From Euzebya rosea (GTDB lineage: Bacteria; Actinomycetota; Nitriliruptoria; Euzebyales; Euzebyaceae), in assembly GCF_003073135.1 (NCBI RefSeq), contig NZ_PGDQ01000006.1:62001-126000 (forward strand): DNA of 64,000 nucleotides. Reading direction: 5' to 3'. The position numbers and the translations under genes were made by a program. Numbering within the stretch: the stretch's first letter is position 1; every line of letters starts with the position of its first letter. Under the pieces are notes generated by a model, which ran no database searches, had not been told where the DNA came from, and saw only the letters and a program-made list of their open reading frames with translations. Positions 1 through 8,485 of this stretch are shown piece by piece.

Positions 1-1
1 C

Positions 2-166
2 GCAGCCGTCTTCCAGCGTCGCATGCGTGAGTACCGCGCCCAGACCGAGGACCTGATCCCGTTCTACCGCGAGGTCGGCATGCTGGTCGACGTCGACGCG
101 GTCGGCTCCATCGACGAGGTCCAGGAACGCGTCCTGACCGCCTGCCGCCAGGCCTCGACCGCCTGA
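2..166 (+). CDS. adk: Adenylate kinase, C-terminal end (partial)
   Basis: This is the last 54 codons of a gene that begins outside the window. The reading frame ends at a TGA and encodes a helical tail with the pattern YRAQTEDLIPFYREVGMLV followed by DVDAVGSIDEVQERV, which is the usual C-terminal LID-to-CORE helix region of bacterial adenylate kinase (ATP + AMP to 2 ADP). Its place just before map in a ribosomal protein locus is the standard actinobacterial secY-adk-map order, which supports the call. The catalytic P-loop lies outside the window, so only family-tail similarity and synteny are visible. Confidence 0.85.
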   Translation, partial: AAVFQRRMREYRAQTEDLIPFYREVGMLVDVDAVGSIDEVQERVLTACRQASTA

Positions 167-185
167 GAGCCTCCGGGCAGGGGGA

Positions 186-1037
186 GTGGTGACGGCCGCA
201 CGCCCGGGGAACGTCGGCTCGGAGAGTCGGCCAGCAGGCATCGTGACCGACCTCGACGGCACGTTGTGGCACGGCGACGGCGAGGTCCATCCGGCGACGC
301 TCGAGGCCGTGGCGGAACTGCGGCGTCGCGACGTCCCGTTGCTCATCGCGACCGGCCGCCGGGGCACGGTCGCCACCGAGCGGTTGGCCCGTCACGACCT
401 GCTCGGCCCCGCGGTCCTGCTCGCCGGGGCGGTGGGCGCTGATCTGCACACCGGCCACGAGTGGCATCGGCAGGCGTTCTCCGTCGAGGCCGGCCGCCGC
501 GTCCTGGACGCGTTCCTCGTCGAGGGGCTGTCACCGGTGGTGCACGTCTCCTCCGCCGAGGTCGACGCGGTGATCGCGCCGGAATGCCCCACCAGCGACG
601 TGCACCGGGCCCAGTTCGACATGACGACGGTGCCGACGGACCCGCACGTGCCCGTCGAGGCGGGTGTGGCGGTGGGGTTCGCCCTGCTCGGCCTGCCGGA
701 CCGGCTGGCCCCGGCGGCCCATCGGGTGGCGGCCGCGATCACCCGCGACGCCACGGTGACGTGCGGGCTCGACATCACCTTCGGCGGCACCACGATGCTG
801 GCCGCGCCGCACGGCGTGACCAAGGTCACGGGCATCCAGCGGTGGGCTGCCGTCCACGGGTTGTCGGCAGCGGACCTGCTCGTCGTCGGCGACGGGGAGA
901 ACGATCTGGACATGCTGGCCTGGGCAGGGCACGCCGTGGCGGTGGAGGGCAGCGTCGCCCATGCCGCAGGGTTCGACCAGGTCATCGCCCCACCGGAGCG
1001 CGGCGGGTGGGCCTCGTTGCTGGACCTGCTGGGCTGA
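186..1037 (+). CDS. HAD-superfamily (Cof-like) phosphatase
   Basis: This 283-residue protein has the haloacid dehalogenase motif I DLDGTL at about residues 22-27, where the first Asp is the nucleophile. It has a threonine motif II (LLIATGRR, about residue 58) and a C-terminal GDGENDLDML motif IV that binds Mg2+. The cap between about residues 85 and 200 fits the Cof/type IIB subgroup, which acts on small phosphorylated metabolites; the substrate cannot be read from the sequence. Start choice is uncertain: adjacent GTG codons at 186 and 189 follow a purine-rich GGGGAG, and a GTG at 243 would leave only a short lead before motif I. It is inserted between adk and map, which are usually neighbours, and probably shares their transcript or is read from it. 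Confidence 0.8.
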   Translation: MVTAARPGNVGSESRPAGIVTDLDGTLWHGDGEVHPATLEAVAELRRRDVPLLIATGRRGTVATERLARHDLLGPAVLLAGAVGADLHTGHEWHRQAFSVEAGRRVLDAFLVEGLSPVVHVSSAEVDAVIAPECPTSDVHRAQFDMTTVPTDPHVPVEAGVAVGFALLGLPDRLAPAAHRVAAAITRDATVTCGLDITFGGTTMLAAPHGVTKVTGIQRWAAVHGLSAADLLVVGDGENDLDMLAWAGHAVAVEGSVAHAAGFDQVIAPPERGGWASLLDLLG

Positions 1038-1091
1038 TTCGGCGCACCGATCAGCGGGCGCTGCGCCCGTGAACGCCCCACGTGCGGCGCG

Positions 1092-1097
1092 TACCCT
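1092..1097 (+). promoter_or_regulatory. -10 box (TACCCT) for leaderless map
   Basis: TACCCT ends 7 nt before the map ATG at 1105, a spacing that puts transcription start at or next to the start codon. No Shine-Dalgarno is visible. The geometry repeats at several other genes in this window. Confidence 0.45.
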
Positions 1098-1104
1098 CCT
1101 CCCC

Positions 1105-1941
1105 ATGATCATCCGCAAGTCCCCAGCCGAGATCGAGATCATGGCCCGCTCGGGCAAGATCATCGCCGACATGCACGAGCTGGTCGCCGAGGCCGTCCGG
1201 CCCGGCGTCTCCACCGGCGAGCTCGACCGCCTGGCCGAGGACTACGTCCGCAGGCAGAACGCCGTCCCCGCCTTCCTCGGCTACGGCGGCAGCGGGTCCC
1301 GTATCCCGTTCCCCGCCACGCTCTGCGCGTCGGTCAACGACGAGATCGTGCACGGCATCCCCTCCCCCGACACCGTCCTGCAGGAGGGCGACCTGATCAA
1401 GATCGACGCCGGCTGCGTGCTGGAGGGCTACTACTCCGACTCGGCGGCCACCTGGATCGTCGGCGGTGAGGACACGGTGGCTCCCGAGGTCGCCCGCCTG
1501 GTCCGGACCACCCGCGAAGGGTTGTGGGCCGGACTGATGGAGGCCAGGCCCAAGCAGCGGGTCGGCGACATCTCCGCCGCCGTCGAGGCCGTCGGACAGC
1601 GCGAGGGCTACGGCATCGTGCAGGAGTACGTGGGCCACGGGGTCGGTCGTGCCCTCCACGAGGACCCCCAGGTGCCCAACCACGGCCGCGCCGGTCGTGG
1701 GCCCAAGCTGGCCAACGGGCTGGTCCTCGCGGTGGAGCCGATGTTCAACCTGGGCACGGAGGAAACCGAGACCCTCGAGGACGAGTGGACCGTGGTCACC
1801 GCCGACGGCGCGCTGTCGGCCCACTGGGAGCACACCGTGGCCATCACCCCCGACGGGCCCTGGGTACTGACGGCACGCTCCGACGAACCCGCCCGACCGC
1901 TGGAGGACCCCTCCCGCGTCCCCGTTCCCCTGGCGGGCTGA
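1105..1941 (+). CDS. map: Methionine aminopeptidase type I
   Basis: This 278-residue cytosolic metalloenzyme removes the N-terminal Met from nascent proteins. The pita-bread fold signature is visible: metal-binding Asp residues in KIDAGCVLEGYYSDSA, the His in YVGHGVGRALHEDP, the Glu in VEPMF and the last Glu in WEHTVAI. The length matches the type I family without an N-terminal zinc extension. I chose the ATG at 1105 because MIIRKSPAEIEIMARSG is the classic map N-terminus and a -10 box sits 7 nt before it; the same frame is open further upstream but that part does not look like coding sequence. In most actinobacteria infA and rpmJ follow map; here kup follows instead. Confidence 0.95.
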   Translation: MIIRKSPAEIEIMARSGKIIADMHELVAEAVRPGVSTGELDRLAEDYVRRQNAVPAFLGYGGSGSRIPFPATLCASVNDEIVHGIPSPDTVLQEGDLIKIDAGCVLEGYYSDSAATWIVGGEDTVAPEVARLVRTTREGLWAGLMEARPKQRVGDISAAVEAVGQREGYGIVQEYVGHGVGRALHEDPQVPNHGRAGRGPKLANGLVLAVEPMFNLGTEETETLEDEWTVVTADGALSAHWEHTVAITPDGPWVLTARSDEPARPLEDPSRVPVPLAG

Positions 1942-2002
1942 CCCTCCTGTCCACGGGTCGGTCACCGGCGCGTCCAGGTGATCCCCGAGGCCGGCTGAGG
2001 GG

Positions 2003-2008
2003 TACAAT
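2003..2008 (+). promoter_or_regulatory. Possible -10 box (TACAAT) for kup
   Basis: TACAAT lies about 69 nt before the chosen kup start. I see no convincing -35, so this is a weak call. Confidence 0.35.
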
Positions 2009-2030
2009 CGCCGGTCGGTGGTGGCCGCCA

Positions 2031-2056
2031 GGCGGGGGTGTCCCCCTGCCCCCGCC
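2031..2056 (+). promoter_or_regulatory. GC-rich hairpin in the kup 5' leader
   Basis: GGCGGGGG (2031-2038) pairs perfectly with CCCCCGCC (2049-2056) around a 10-nt loop. It sits just before the purine-rich GGAAGGG (about 2060-2066) that should serve kup as ribosome-binding site, so it could tune translation. No riboswitch family was recognised. Confidence 0.35.
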
Positions 2057-2076
2057 GCCGGAAGGGTCGACCCGTG

Positions 2077-3981
2077 ATGTCGTCTTCTCGCGTCTCCTCG
2101 GAGGCGGTCGCATCCGATGACGCGTCCGTACGCGCTCGTCAACGCGCGCTCGCCCTGGCAGCGCTCGGCATCGTCTTCGGCGACATCGGCACCTCGCCGC
2201 TGTACGCCTTCCGTGAGGCGCTGGCACCCGACCGCGGGCTGACCGTCGACCCGGGCACGGTGATCGGCGCCGCGTCGGTGGTCATCTGGGCGCTCCTGCT
2301 GGTCATCGCGGTGAAGTACCTGATGGTCGTCATGCGAGCCGACGCACACGGGGAGGGCGGCATCCTCGCCCTGACCTCGCTGCTGGGCGATGCCCGGGGC
2401 CGTCGGCGGGGCCTGGTGCTGCTCGGCCTGTTCGGCACGGCGCTGCTGTACGGCGACGGCGCCATCACCCCGGCCATCTCCGTCCTCAGCGCCGTCGAGG
2501 GACTGGAGATCGTCACCGACGCGCTGCAACCGGCGGTGCTGCCAGTCGCGATCGGCATCCTCGTCGCGCTGTTCTCCGTGCAGTACCGGGGCACGGCCGC
2601 CCTCGGGGCCGTCTTCGGCCGCGTGATGCTCGTGTGGTTCGCCGTGCTGGCGGTCACCGGCCTGTCGGCGATCGTCGGTCGGCCCGAGGTCCTGCGCGCC
2701 TTCAACCCGATCCACGCCATCGAGTACCTGACCACCAACGGCATGCCGGGCTTCCTGTCCCTCGGGGCGATCTTCCTGGTCGTCACCGGGGGTGAGGCGC
2801 TGTACGCCGACATGGGGCACTTCGGGCGCCGGCCCATCGCCCGGGGCTGGTTCGCGATCGTGATGCCGGCCCTGATGCTCAACTACCTGGGGCAGGCCGC
2901 GCTGCTGATCGGCACGCCCGAAGCCGTCCGCAACCCCTTCTTCCTGCTGGCGCCGGGCTGGGCGCGCATCCCCTTGGTGGTGCTGGCCACCGCCGCCACG
3001 GTCATCGCCTCGCAGGCCCTCATCTCCGGTGTCTTCTCCCTGTCGGTGCAGGCGGTGCAGCTGAACTACCTCCCGCGGGTGAAGGTCCACCACACCTCCG
3101 ACACCGAGCGGGGACAGGTCTACCTCCCCGCGCTCAACGTCGGGTTGCTGGCCGCCTGCATCGGCCTCGTGCTCGGCTTCCGGACGTCGGCGAACCTCGC
3201 GGCGGCCTACGGCGTGGCCGTGACCGCCACGATGGTCATCACGACGCTGCTGTTCGTCCGCGTGGCCATCGACCGGATGGGCTGGCGCCGCGAGCTGGTG
3301 TACGCCGGGGCGGCGGTGTTCCTGGTGATCGACCTGGCCTTCCTCGGCGCCAACCTCTTCAAGATCGCCGACGGTGGCTGGTTCCCACTCCTGCTCGGCG
3401 GCCTGGTGTTCGCGGTGATGACGACGTGGCACACCGGCCGGCGGCTGGTCACCGAGGAGAGCGGGGTCGGGCTGCCCGTGACCACGTTCCTGCGCGACCT
3501 CGGCGACGACGTCGGCACGTTGCCGGGAACGGCCGTGTACCTGTACTCCCGCCCCGAGCTCGTGCCGCCGGCGTTGCTGTCGACCGTGCGCCACTTCGGC
3601 ACCCTCCACGAACGCATCGTGCTGCTCACCGTGGAGATGCGGGAGAAGGCCCACGTGCCCCCGGCCCGCCGCCTGGAGCAGTACCAAGTGGCCGCCAACG
3701 GCCACGTCGTCGAGCAGGTCGTCCTGCGCGTGGGCTTCCGCGACCGCATCGACGTACCGGCCGAGCTGCGCCGCGACGGTGGTCGCAGGGGCAGCATCGA
3801 CCCCGATCGGGTGTCGTTCTTCCTCGGCCGCGAGACCGTGCGGCCGACCGCCAAGCCGGGCATGGCGCTGTGGCGGGAGCGGCTGTTCGGCGTCCTGCTG
3901 CGCAACTCCACCGAGGCGACGGCGTTCTTCGGCCTCCCCGCCGAGCGGACCACCACTGTCGGACGGACCATCGAGATCTGA
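2077..3981 (+). CDS. kup: KUP-family potassium uptake transporter
   Basis: A 634-residue integral membrane protein with the KUP hallmark GDIGTSPLYAFREA near the N-terminus, followed by LYGDGAITPAISVLSAVEGLE, about twelve hydrophobic segments up to about residue 470, and a soluble C-terminal domain (about 480-634) as in Kup proteins. It imports K+ driven by H+ symport. I chose ATG 2077 because it follows GGAAGGG at a workable distance; GTG 2074 and GTG 2038 are alternatives. The gene is placed between map and rpsM, interrupting a ribosomal protein cluster that normally holds infA and rpmJ there. It probably has its own promoter (TACAAT at 2003). Confidence 0.93.
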   Translation: MSSSRVSSEAVASDDASVRARQRALALAALGIVFGDIGTSPLYAFREALAPDRGLTVDPGTVIGAASVVIWALLLVIAVKYLMVVMRADAHGEGGILALTSLLGDARGRRRGLVLLGLFGTALLYGDGAITPAISVLSAVEGLEIVTDALQPAVLPVAIGILVALFSVQYRGTAALGAVFGRVMLVWFAVLAVTGLSAIVGRPEVLRAFNPIHAIEYLTTNGMPGFLSLGAIFLVVTGGEALYADMGHFGRRPIARGWFAIVMPALMLNYLGQAALLIGTPEAVRNPFFLLAPGWARIPLVVLATAATVIASQALISGVFSLSVQAVQLNYLPRVKVHHTSDTERGQVYLPALNVGLLAACIGLVLGFRTSANLAAAYGVAVTATMVITTLLFVRVAIDRMGWRRELVYAGAAVFLVIDLAFLGANLFKIADGGWFPLLLGGLVFAVMTTWHTGRRLVTEESGVGLPVTTFLRDLGDDVGTLPGTAVYLYSRPELVPPALLSTVRHFGTLHERIVLLTVEMREKAHVPPARRLEQYQVAANGHVVEQVVLRVGFRDRIDVPAELRRDGGRRGSIDPDRVSFFLGRETVRPTAKPGMALWRERLFGVLLRNSTEATAFFGLPAERTTTVGRTIEI

Positions 3982-4007
3982 TCGACGGGCCGCTGGCCGG
4001 TGCGGGG

Positions 4008-4036
4008 TTGGCGGGGACAGGCCCCGCTGCTACACT
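4008..4036 (+). promoter_or_regulatory. Promoter of the rpsM operon (TTGGCG-17-TACACT)
   Basis: A -35 TTGGCG (4008-4013) and a -10 TACACT (4031-4036) are separated by exactly 17 nt, the best sigma-70-type promoter in the window. Predicted start is near 4043, giving a leader of about 136 nt before rpsM. It makes the rpsM-rplQ block independent of adk-map-kup. Confidence 0.65.
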
Positions 4037-4044
4037 GCTCCGTC

Positions 4045-4138
4045 CCCACGCCTTTGCGTGGGCGTCCTGCTGTCCTCCGTCATCGCCGAACTCCGGCTGC
4101 TTCCGACGGCCAGCAGGATACACGGCCATCAGGCCGTG
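4045..4138 (+). promoter_or_regulatory. Structured rpsM leader with two hairpins
   Basis: Two perfect 7-bp hairpins lie in the predicted leader: CCCACGC/GCGTGGG with loop CTTT (4045-4062, right at the predicted 5' end) and CACGGCC/GGCCGTG with loop ATCA (4121-4138, about 40 nt before rpsM). In E. coli the alpha operon leader in front of rpsM is bound by S4 for feedback control. S4 is encoded in this operon, so an analogous role is possible but is inference. Confidence 0.4.
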
Positions 4139-4178
4139 ACCCCCAAGCCTCAGCCACGACCCCCGAGGATCGCAACCC

Positions 4179-4550
4179 ATGGCCAGAATCGCCGGTGTCG
4201 ACCTGCCTCGCGAAAAGCGGGCAGCGATCGGCCTGACCTACATCTTCGGCGTTGGCCGCACCCGCGCCCTCGAGGCGCTGGAGGCGACCAACATCGACCC
4301 CAACACCCGTATCGGTGCCTTGTCCGAGGACGAGGTGCTCGCCCTGCGTGCCTTCATCGAGAACGAGTTCAAGATCGAAGGTGACCTGCGCCGCGAGGTG
4401 GCGCAGAACATCAAGCGCAAGGTCGAGATCGGCTGCTACCAGGGCATCCGCCACCGTCGTGGCCTGCCCGTCCGCGGCCAGCGCACGCACACCAACGCCC
4501 GGACCCGCAAGGGCCCGAAGCGCACGGTTGCGGGCAAGAAGAAGAAGTAG
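4179..4550 (+). CDS. rpsM: 30S ribosomal protein S13 (uS13)
   Basis: A 123-residue protein with the complete uS13 pattern: N-terminal [14 protein letters not shown], the helix-turn [24 protein letters not shown] in the C-terminal half and the basic tail [19 protein letters not shown] that reaches into the P site. It sits in the head of the small subunit and contacts tRNA and the 50S bridge. ATG 4179 is preceded by a GAGG about 10 nt upstream. First gene of the rpsM-rpsK-rpsD-rpoA-rplQ block. The normally preceding rpmJ and infA are absent from the 197-nt gap upstream. Confidence 0.97.
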   Translation: MARIAGVDLPREKRAAIGLTYIFGVGRTRALEALEATNIDPNTRIGALSEDEVLALRAFIENEFKIEGDLRREVAQNIKRKVEIGCYQGIRHRRGLPVRGQRTHTNARTRKGPKRTVAGKKKK

Positions 4551-4564
4551 CACCACGCAGACAG

Positions 4565-4651
4565 CGGCCGCTCCCACGGGGCGGCCGACATCCGTTTCTC
4601 CTCACGGAGTGAACGGAAGGCGAGCCGATCAGCCGGTCGGGCCGGTTCGCC
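4565..4651 (+). promoter_or_regulatory. Structured rpsM-rpsK intergenic region
   Basis: The 205-nt gap between rpsM and rpsK is long for this operon and holds CGGCCGC/GCGGCCG (4565-4587, 9-nt loop) and GGCGAGCCG/CGGTTCGCC (4619-4651, nine pairs with one G-T, 15-nt loop). No poly-T follows either stem, so processing, attenuation or feedback control are as likely as termination. No gene or RNA family is recognised in the remainder of the gap. Confidence 0.4.
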
Positions 4652-4755
4652 TCACTCACCGGCGCAGGCGGGATCACCTCCCATCGGCCCCGAGATGACC
4701 GGGTACGGGCACCGCAGCCGCGACTGCCCTTCGGCACACACAGGAGCACACCCTC

Positions 4756-5157
4756 ATGGCGCAGGGAAAGAAGGCCCGCTCGCGCGGGAAGAAGAAGGAA
4801 CGTCGGACGATCCCGCACGGCATCGCGCACATCACGTCGTCGTTCAACAACACCATCATCTCCATCTCCGACCTCGACGGGAACGTCATCTCGTGGGCGT
4901 CGGCGGGCAACGTGGGCTTCAAGGGCTCGCGCAAGTCCACGCCGTACGCCGCGCAGCAGGCCGCCGAGAAGGCTGCCCGCGTGGCCGTCGACGGCTACGG
5001 CATGCGCAAGGTCGACGTCCGCGTGAAGGGGCCGGGATCCGGCCGCGAGACCGCGATCCGCTCCATCCAGGCCACGGGCCTGGAGGTCAGCGGCATCCGC
5101 GACGTCACGCCCATCCCGCACAACGGCTGCCGTCCGCCGAAGCGTCGCCGCGTCTGA
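4756..5157 (+). CDS. rpsK: 30S ribosomal protein S11 (uS11)
   Basis: This 133-residue protein carries the uS11 core: [22 protein letters not shown], the [19 protein letters not shown] motif, the GxGxGRETAIR segment and the conserved C-terminus [18 protein letters not shown]. It lies on the 30S platform next to the Shine-Dalgarno helix. The basic N-terminal stretch ([11 protein letters not shown]) is typical for actinobacteria. Start ATG 4756 has AGGAG 9 nt upstream. The 205-nt spacer before it is unusually long for a gene inside the alpha operon and is highly structured. Confidence 0.97.
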   Translation: MAQGKKARSRGKKKERRTIPHGIAHITSSFNNTIISISDLDGNVISWASAGNVGFKGSRKSTPYAAQQAAEKAARVAVDGYGMRKVDVRVKGPGSGRETAIRSIQATGLEVSGIRDVTPIPHNGCRPPKRRRV

Positions 5158-5201
5158 CGCGCACCTTCACCGGCACCACGAGATAGAGAGAAGGTCGACA
5201 C

Positions 5202-5816
5202 ATGGCCCGTTACACCGGTCCCATCGCCAAGCAGTCGCGCCGCGAGCGCACCGTCCTGCACGCCAACCTCAAGTCGGCACGCGCGCTCGAGAAGCGCCCG
5301 TACCCGCCGGGTGAGCACGGCCGCGGACGCATCAAGGAGTCCGAGTACCTCCTGCAGCTGCGCGAGAAGCAGAAGGCTCGCCGCATCTACGGCGTCCTCG
5401 AGCGCCAGTTCCGCAACTACTACGACCGCGCCAGCCGCTCCCAGGGCCTGACGGGTGAGAACCTGCTCGTCGCCCTCGAGATGCGCCTGGACAACGTCGT
5501 GTTCCGTGGCGGCCTGGCCCGCACCCGCCGCGAGGCGCGTCAGCTGGTCAACCACAAGCACTTCAAGGTCAACGGTCGCACGGTCAACATCCCCTCCTAC
5601 GAGGTGCGTGTCGGCGACGTCATCACCCTCCGCGATCGTTCGCGCAACATCGTGCCGGTCATCGGCGCGCTGGAGCTGCTGGGCACTCGCAACCAGCCGG
5701 GGTGGGTCTCGCTCGACCAGGACAAGCGCCAGATCTCGGTGCTGTCGCAGCCGGAGCGCAAGCAGATCGATGTTCCCGTCCAGGAACAGCTGATCGTCGA
5801 GCTGTACTCCAAGTAA
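5202..5816 (+). CDS. rpsD: 30S ribosomal protein S4 (uS4)
   Basis: This 204-residue protein begins [15 protein letters not shown] and has the S4 RNA-binding domain (about residues 94-155: [20 protein letters not shown], then [12 protein letters not shown]). Length and layout fit the Cys-less form; the N-terminal zinc-binding cysteines of some S4 proteins are absent. S4 nucleates 30S assembly and in many bacteria also represses its own operon by binding the leader mRNA, which is relevant to the structured regions upstream of rpsM and rpsK. AGAAGG lies just before the ATG. It follows rpsK by 44 nt. Confidence 0.97.
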   Translation: MARYTGPIAKQSRRERTVLHANLKSARALEKRPYPPGEHGRGRIKESEYLLQLREKQKARRIYGVLERQFRNYYDRASRSQGLTGENLLVALEMRLDNVVFRGGLARTRREARQLVNHKHFKVNGRTVNIPSYEVRVGDVITLRDRSRNIVPVIGALELLGTRNQPGWVSLDQDKRQISVLSQPERKQIDVPVQEQLIVELYSK

Positions 5817-5895
5817 AACCACGCCACGCGGCCCGTCGCGGCTCGCGTGCCTTCCTGCCACTGCACCGCTCTACGCCCGGGAGGCGACCACTATC

Positions 5896-6858
5896 GTGCT
5901 GATCGTTCAGCGCCCCACGATCGTCGAAGACGTCCAGATCGACGGTCTCCGTTCCCTGTTCACCATCGAGCCGCTGGAGCCCGGCTTCGGGTACACGCTG
6001 GGCAACAGCCTGCGTCGCACCCTGCTGTCCTCCATTCCCGGTGCTGCCGTCACGTCGGTCCGCATCGAGGGTGTGCTCCACGAGTTCTCCTCCATCGAGG
6101 GGGTCAAGGAGGATGTCACCGACATCGTCCTGAACCTCAAGGACCTGGTGCTTCGGTGCCACTCCGACGAGCCGGTCGAGATCTTCCTCGGTGGTGAGGG
6201 CCCCGGTGAGATCACCGCGGACTTCATCACCGCCCCCAGCGAGGTCGAGATCCTCAACCGCGACCTCCACATCGCCACGCTGAACCGCAAGGGTCGCGTG
6301 GAGATGTACCTGACGGTCGAGCGCGGCCGTGGCTACGTCACCGCCGAGCGCAACAAGAAGCCGGACATGCCCATCGGCGTGATCCCGGTCGACTCCATCT
6401 ACTCCCCGGTCACCCGCGTGACCTACCGGGTCGAAGCGACCCGCGTCGAGCAGATGACCAACTACGACCGCCTGATCCTCGACGTGGAGACCAACGGGTC
6501 CGTCACCCCCGCCGAGGCGCTGTCCTCCGCCGGTGAGACCCTGCGCGACCTGTTCGAGCTCTTCAGCGACTTCGAGGAAGGCGGCCCCGGCGGCCTGGCC
6601 ATCGGTGCCGGCGCGGTCGAGCCCACCGGCCCGATGTCGCCGAACCTCGCCCTCCCCATCGAGGACATGGACCTCTCGGTCCGCTCCTACAACTGCCTGA
6701 AGCGCGAGGGCGTGGCCACCGTTGGTGAGCTCGTCCAGAAGACCGAGCAGGACCTGCTCGACATCCGCAACTTCGGTCAGAAGTCCATCGAAGAGGTCAA
6801 GTCCAAGCTCTCGGACATGGGCCTCAGCCTCGCCGACTACGGTTCGTACGGCGGATAG
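5896..6858 (+). CDS. rpoA: RNA polymerase alpha subunit
   Basis: A 320-residue protein with both alpha domains. The N-terminal assembly domain (about 1-230) includes [20 protein letters not shown] and [13 protein letters not shown]. The C-terminal domain (about 250-315) includes [16 protein letters not shown]-like residues and [15 protein letters not shown], the helix that contacts promoter UP elements and activators. The start is a GTG at 5896 giving [13 protein letters not shown], the usual N-terminus; GGAGG lies 12 nt upstream. It follows rpsD by 79 nt. No unusual residue was noticed. Confidence 0.97.
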   Translation: MLIVQRPTIVEDVQIDGLRSLFTIEPLEPGFGYTLGNSLRRTLLSSIPGAAVTSVRIEGVLHEFSSIEGVKEDVTDIVLNLKDLVLRCHSDEPVEIFLGGEGPGEITADFITAPSEVEILNRDLHIATLNRKGRVEMYLTVERGRGYVTAERNKKPDMPIGVIPVDSIYSPVTRVTYRVEATRVEQMTNYDRLILDVETNGSVTPAEALSSAGETLRDLFELFSDFEEGGPGGLAIGAGAVEPTGPMSPNLALPIEDMDLSVRSYNCLKREGVATVGELVQKTEQDLLDIRNFGQKSIEEVKSKLSDMGLSLADYGSYGG

Positions 6859-6870
6859 GAACGAACAACC

Positions 6871-7614
6871 ATGCCTACTCCGAAGAAGGGCACCCGCCTC
6901 GGCGGAGGTGCCAAGCATCACAACATGATGATGTCGAACCTGGCGACGGAGCTGTTCCGTCACGGTCGCATCACCACCACCAAGACGAAGGCGAAGACGG
7001 TCCAGCCGCTCGCCGAGAAGATGATCACCTTCGCCCGTCGTGGGGACCTCCACGCCCGGCGCCAGGTGCTCACCGTCATCCGTGACAAGGACGTCGTCCA
7101 CAAGCTGTTCGCCGACATCGGTCCGGCCGCTGCCGAGCGCAACGGCGGGTACACCCGTGTCGTCAAGCTTGGTCCCCGCAAGGGTGACGGCGCCGAGATG
7201 GCGATGATCGAGCTGGTCGACATCGTGGAGACCGACGAGGGCGAGTCCTCGCTCACCGAGGCCCCCACCCGTCGCTGGTCGCTGCGTCGTCGTCGCAACA
7301 ACCTGTCCAAGACGGCCCGTGAGCGCGAGCAGGCGATCCTGGCTGCCGAGGACTCCGGCGACTTCGGCGACGACTACGAGGCCCCCACGGCCGCGCAGGA
7401 CGATGCCAGCGACGAGGCGCTCGACGCCGGTCGCATCACCGAGCGGGCCCTGGCCCGTGACGAGGGTGCCCGCGCCGAGGACGAGACCGAGGTCAGCCCC
7501 GAGGAGGTCGACGCCCGTCTGGCGGAGGCCGACGAGGACGCTGCCGAGGACGAGGACGCCACGGCCGACACCGACTCCGACGCTGCTGACAAGGCGGCCG
7601 ACGAGGAGGAGTAG
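6871..7614 (+). CDS. rplQ: 50S ribosomal protein L17 (bL17) with long acidic tail
   Basis: Residues 1 to about 115 are canonical bL17: [35 protein letters not shown], and the [22 protein letters not shown] end. The protein is 247 residues long, about twice the usual core. The remaining 130 residues start with a basic linker ([16 protein letters not shown]) and then become very rich in Glu, Asp and Ala, ending DEEE. Actinobacterial L17 proteins often have an Ala/acidic extension but usually a shorter one. L17 sits near the peptide exit tunnel, so the tail should be solvent-exposed; its function is unknown. It follows rpoA by 12 nt. Confidence 0.95.
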   Translation: MPTPKKGTRLGGGAKHHNMMMSNLATELFRHGRITTTKTKAKTVQPLAEKMITFARRGDLHARRQVLTVIRDKDVVHKLFADIGPAAAERNGGYTRVVKLGPRKGDGAEMAMIELVDIVETDEGESSLTEAPTRRWSLRRRRNNLSKTAREREQAILAAEDSGDFGDDYEAPTAAQDDASDEALDAGRITERALARDEGARAEDETEVSPEEVDARLAEADEDAAEDEDATADTDSDAADKAADEEE

Positions 7615-7620
7615 TCCTCC
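7605..7620 (+). promoter_or_regulatory. Hairpin over the rplQ stop and truA ribosome-binding site
   Basis: GGAGGA (7605-7610) pairs with TCCTCC (7615-7620) around the GTAG that contains the rplQ stop. The GGAGG is also the only Shine-Dalgarno for truA GTG 7624, so translation of rplQ through the stem would expose it. This suggests translational coupling. Confidence 0.4.
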
Positions 7621-7623
7621 GTC

Positions 7624-8445
7624 GTGACGTCCACCGACGTCGAGTCGACCGTACGGCTGCGGATCGACTTCGCCTACGACGGCGCCCCCTACGCGGGGTT
7701 CGCCAGGCAGCCGGACCAGACCACGGTGCAGGGCGTCCTCGAGGACGCCCTGCATCGGCTTTTCCAGGGTGCCCCGGCCGAGACGACCTGCGCCGGTCGC
7801 ACCGACCGTGGCGTCCACGCCGAGGCCCAGACCGTGCACGTCGACGCGCCCGCGGGATGGCGGCGCCTCGACGACCTGGCCCGGGTCCGGCGTGATCTCG
7901 ACGGCATGCTCGGACCGAGCATCGCGGTCGCCCGCGTCGTTCGGGTCCCGTCGACCTTCGACGCCCGGCACTCCGCCACCCAGCGGAGGTACCGCTTCCG
8001 CCTGTGGGAACGCCCGGTCATGCCGCCGCTGTTGGCTCACGACACCTGGCACGTCGGCGAGCGACTGGACGTCGAGGCGATGGAACGGGCCGGCCAGGCG
8101 CTGGTCGGGACCCATGACTTCGACTCGTTCTGCCGCAAGCGCGTGCTGCGCCTCAAGGACGGGCGGACCGTCGAGGCGCCGCTGACCCGGCGAGTGGATC
8201 ACCTGACCGTTCGCCGCTCCCGGCCGGCCGGCCTCGTGTTGCTGCGCATCGCCGCCAACGCCTTCTGCCATCAGCAGGTCCGCGCCATCACCGGGTCGCT
8301 GGTGGAGGTCGGCAAGGGCCGCCGGTCGGAGGAATGGTTCGCCGAGCTGCTCGCGGCGCGGGATCGCAGCGAGGCGGGACCCGTTGCGCCCCCGCAGGGA
8401 CTGTCCCTGGTCGGGGTGCGGTACGGCCCGCCACGATCGACGTGA
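7624..8445 (+). CDS. truA: tRNA pseudouridine(38-40) synthase TruA
   Basis: This 273-residue enzyme isomerises uridines 38-40 of the tRNA anticodon stem. The catalytic Asp is in CAGRTDRGVHAEAQ (about residue 60), the N-terminal strand RIDFAYDGAPYAGFARQP is typical, and the C-terminal half has YRFRLW and RIAANAFCHQQVRAITGSLVEVGKG-like sequence. The start is GTG 7624, ten nt after the rplQ stop and just after a GGAGGAG, so it is the last gene of the ribosomal operon and translationally coupled. Length matches the family. Confidence 0.95.
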   Translation: MTSTDVESTVRLRIDFAYDGAPYAGFARQPDQTTVQGVLEDALHRLFQGAPAETTCAGRTDRGVHAEAQTVHVDAPAGWRRLDDLARVRRDLDGMLGPSIAVARVVRVPSTFDARHSATQRRYRFRLWERPVMPPLLAHDTWHVGERLDVEAMERAGQALVGTHDFDSFCRKRVLRLKDGRTVEAPLTRRVDHLTVRRSRPAGLVLLRIAANAFCHQQVRAITGSLVEVGKGRRSEEWFAELLAARDRSEAGPVAPPQGLSLVGVRYGPPRST

Positions 8446-8473
8446 CGCAGGGTTGAGGCATCGCCGCGGTGGG

Positions 8474-8479
8474 TAGGAC
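8474..8479 (+). promoter_or_regulatory. -10 box (TAGGAC) for a leaderless small gene
   Basis: TAGGAC ends 6 nt before ATG 8486. The identical 6-nt spacing is seen at the TetR gene (TAGGAT at 57073), which suggests a leaderless transcript. Confidence 0.35.
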
Positions 8480-8485
8480 GTCGCC

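Noticed and set aside
1942-2076. c-di-AMP (ydaO-type) riboswitch before kup
   Set aside because: The leader from the possible promoter is only about 70 nt and I could not match the conserved core; a covariance search would be needed.
1051-3705. Very long open frame (884 codons) on the minus strand opposite map and kup
   Set aside because: Antisense frames stay open because of third-position GC in the real genes. Composition is rich in His, Gly, Asp and Arg with no domain, and map and kup on the other strand are certain.
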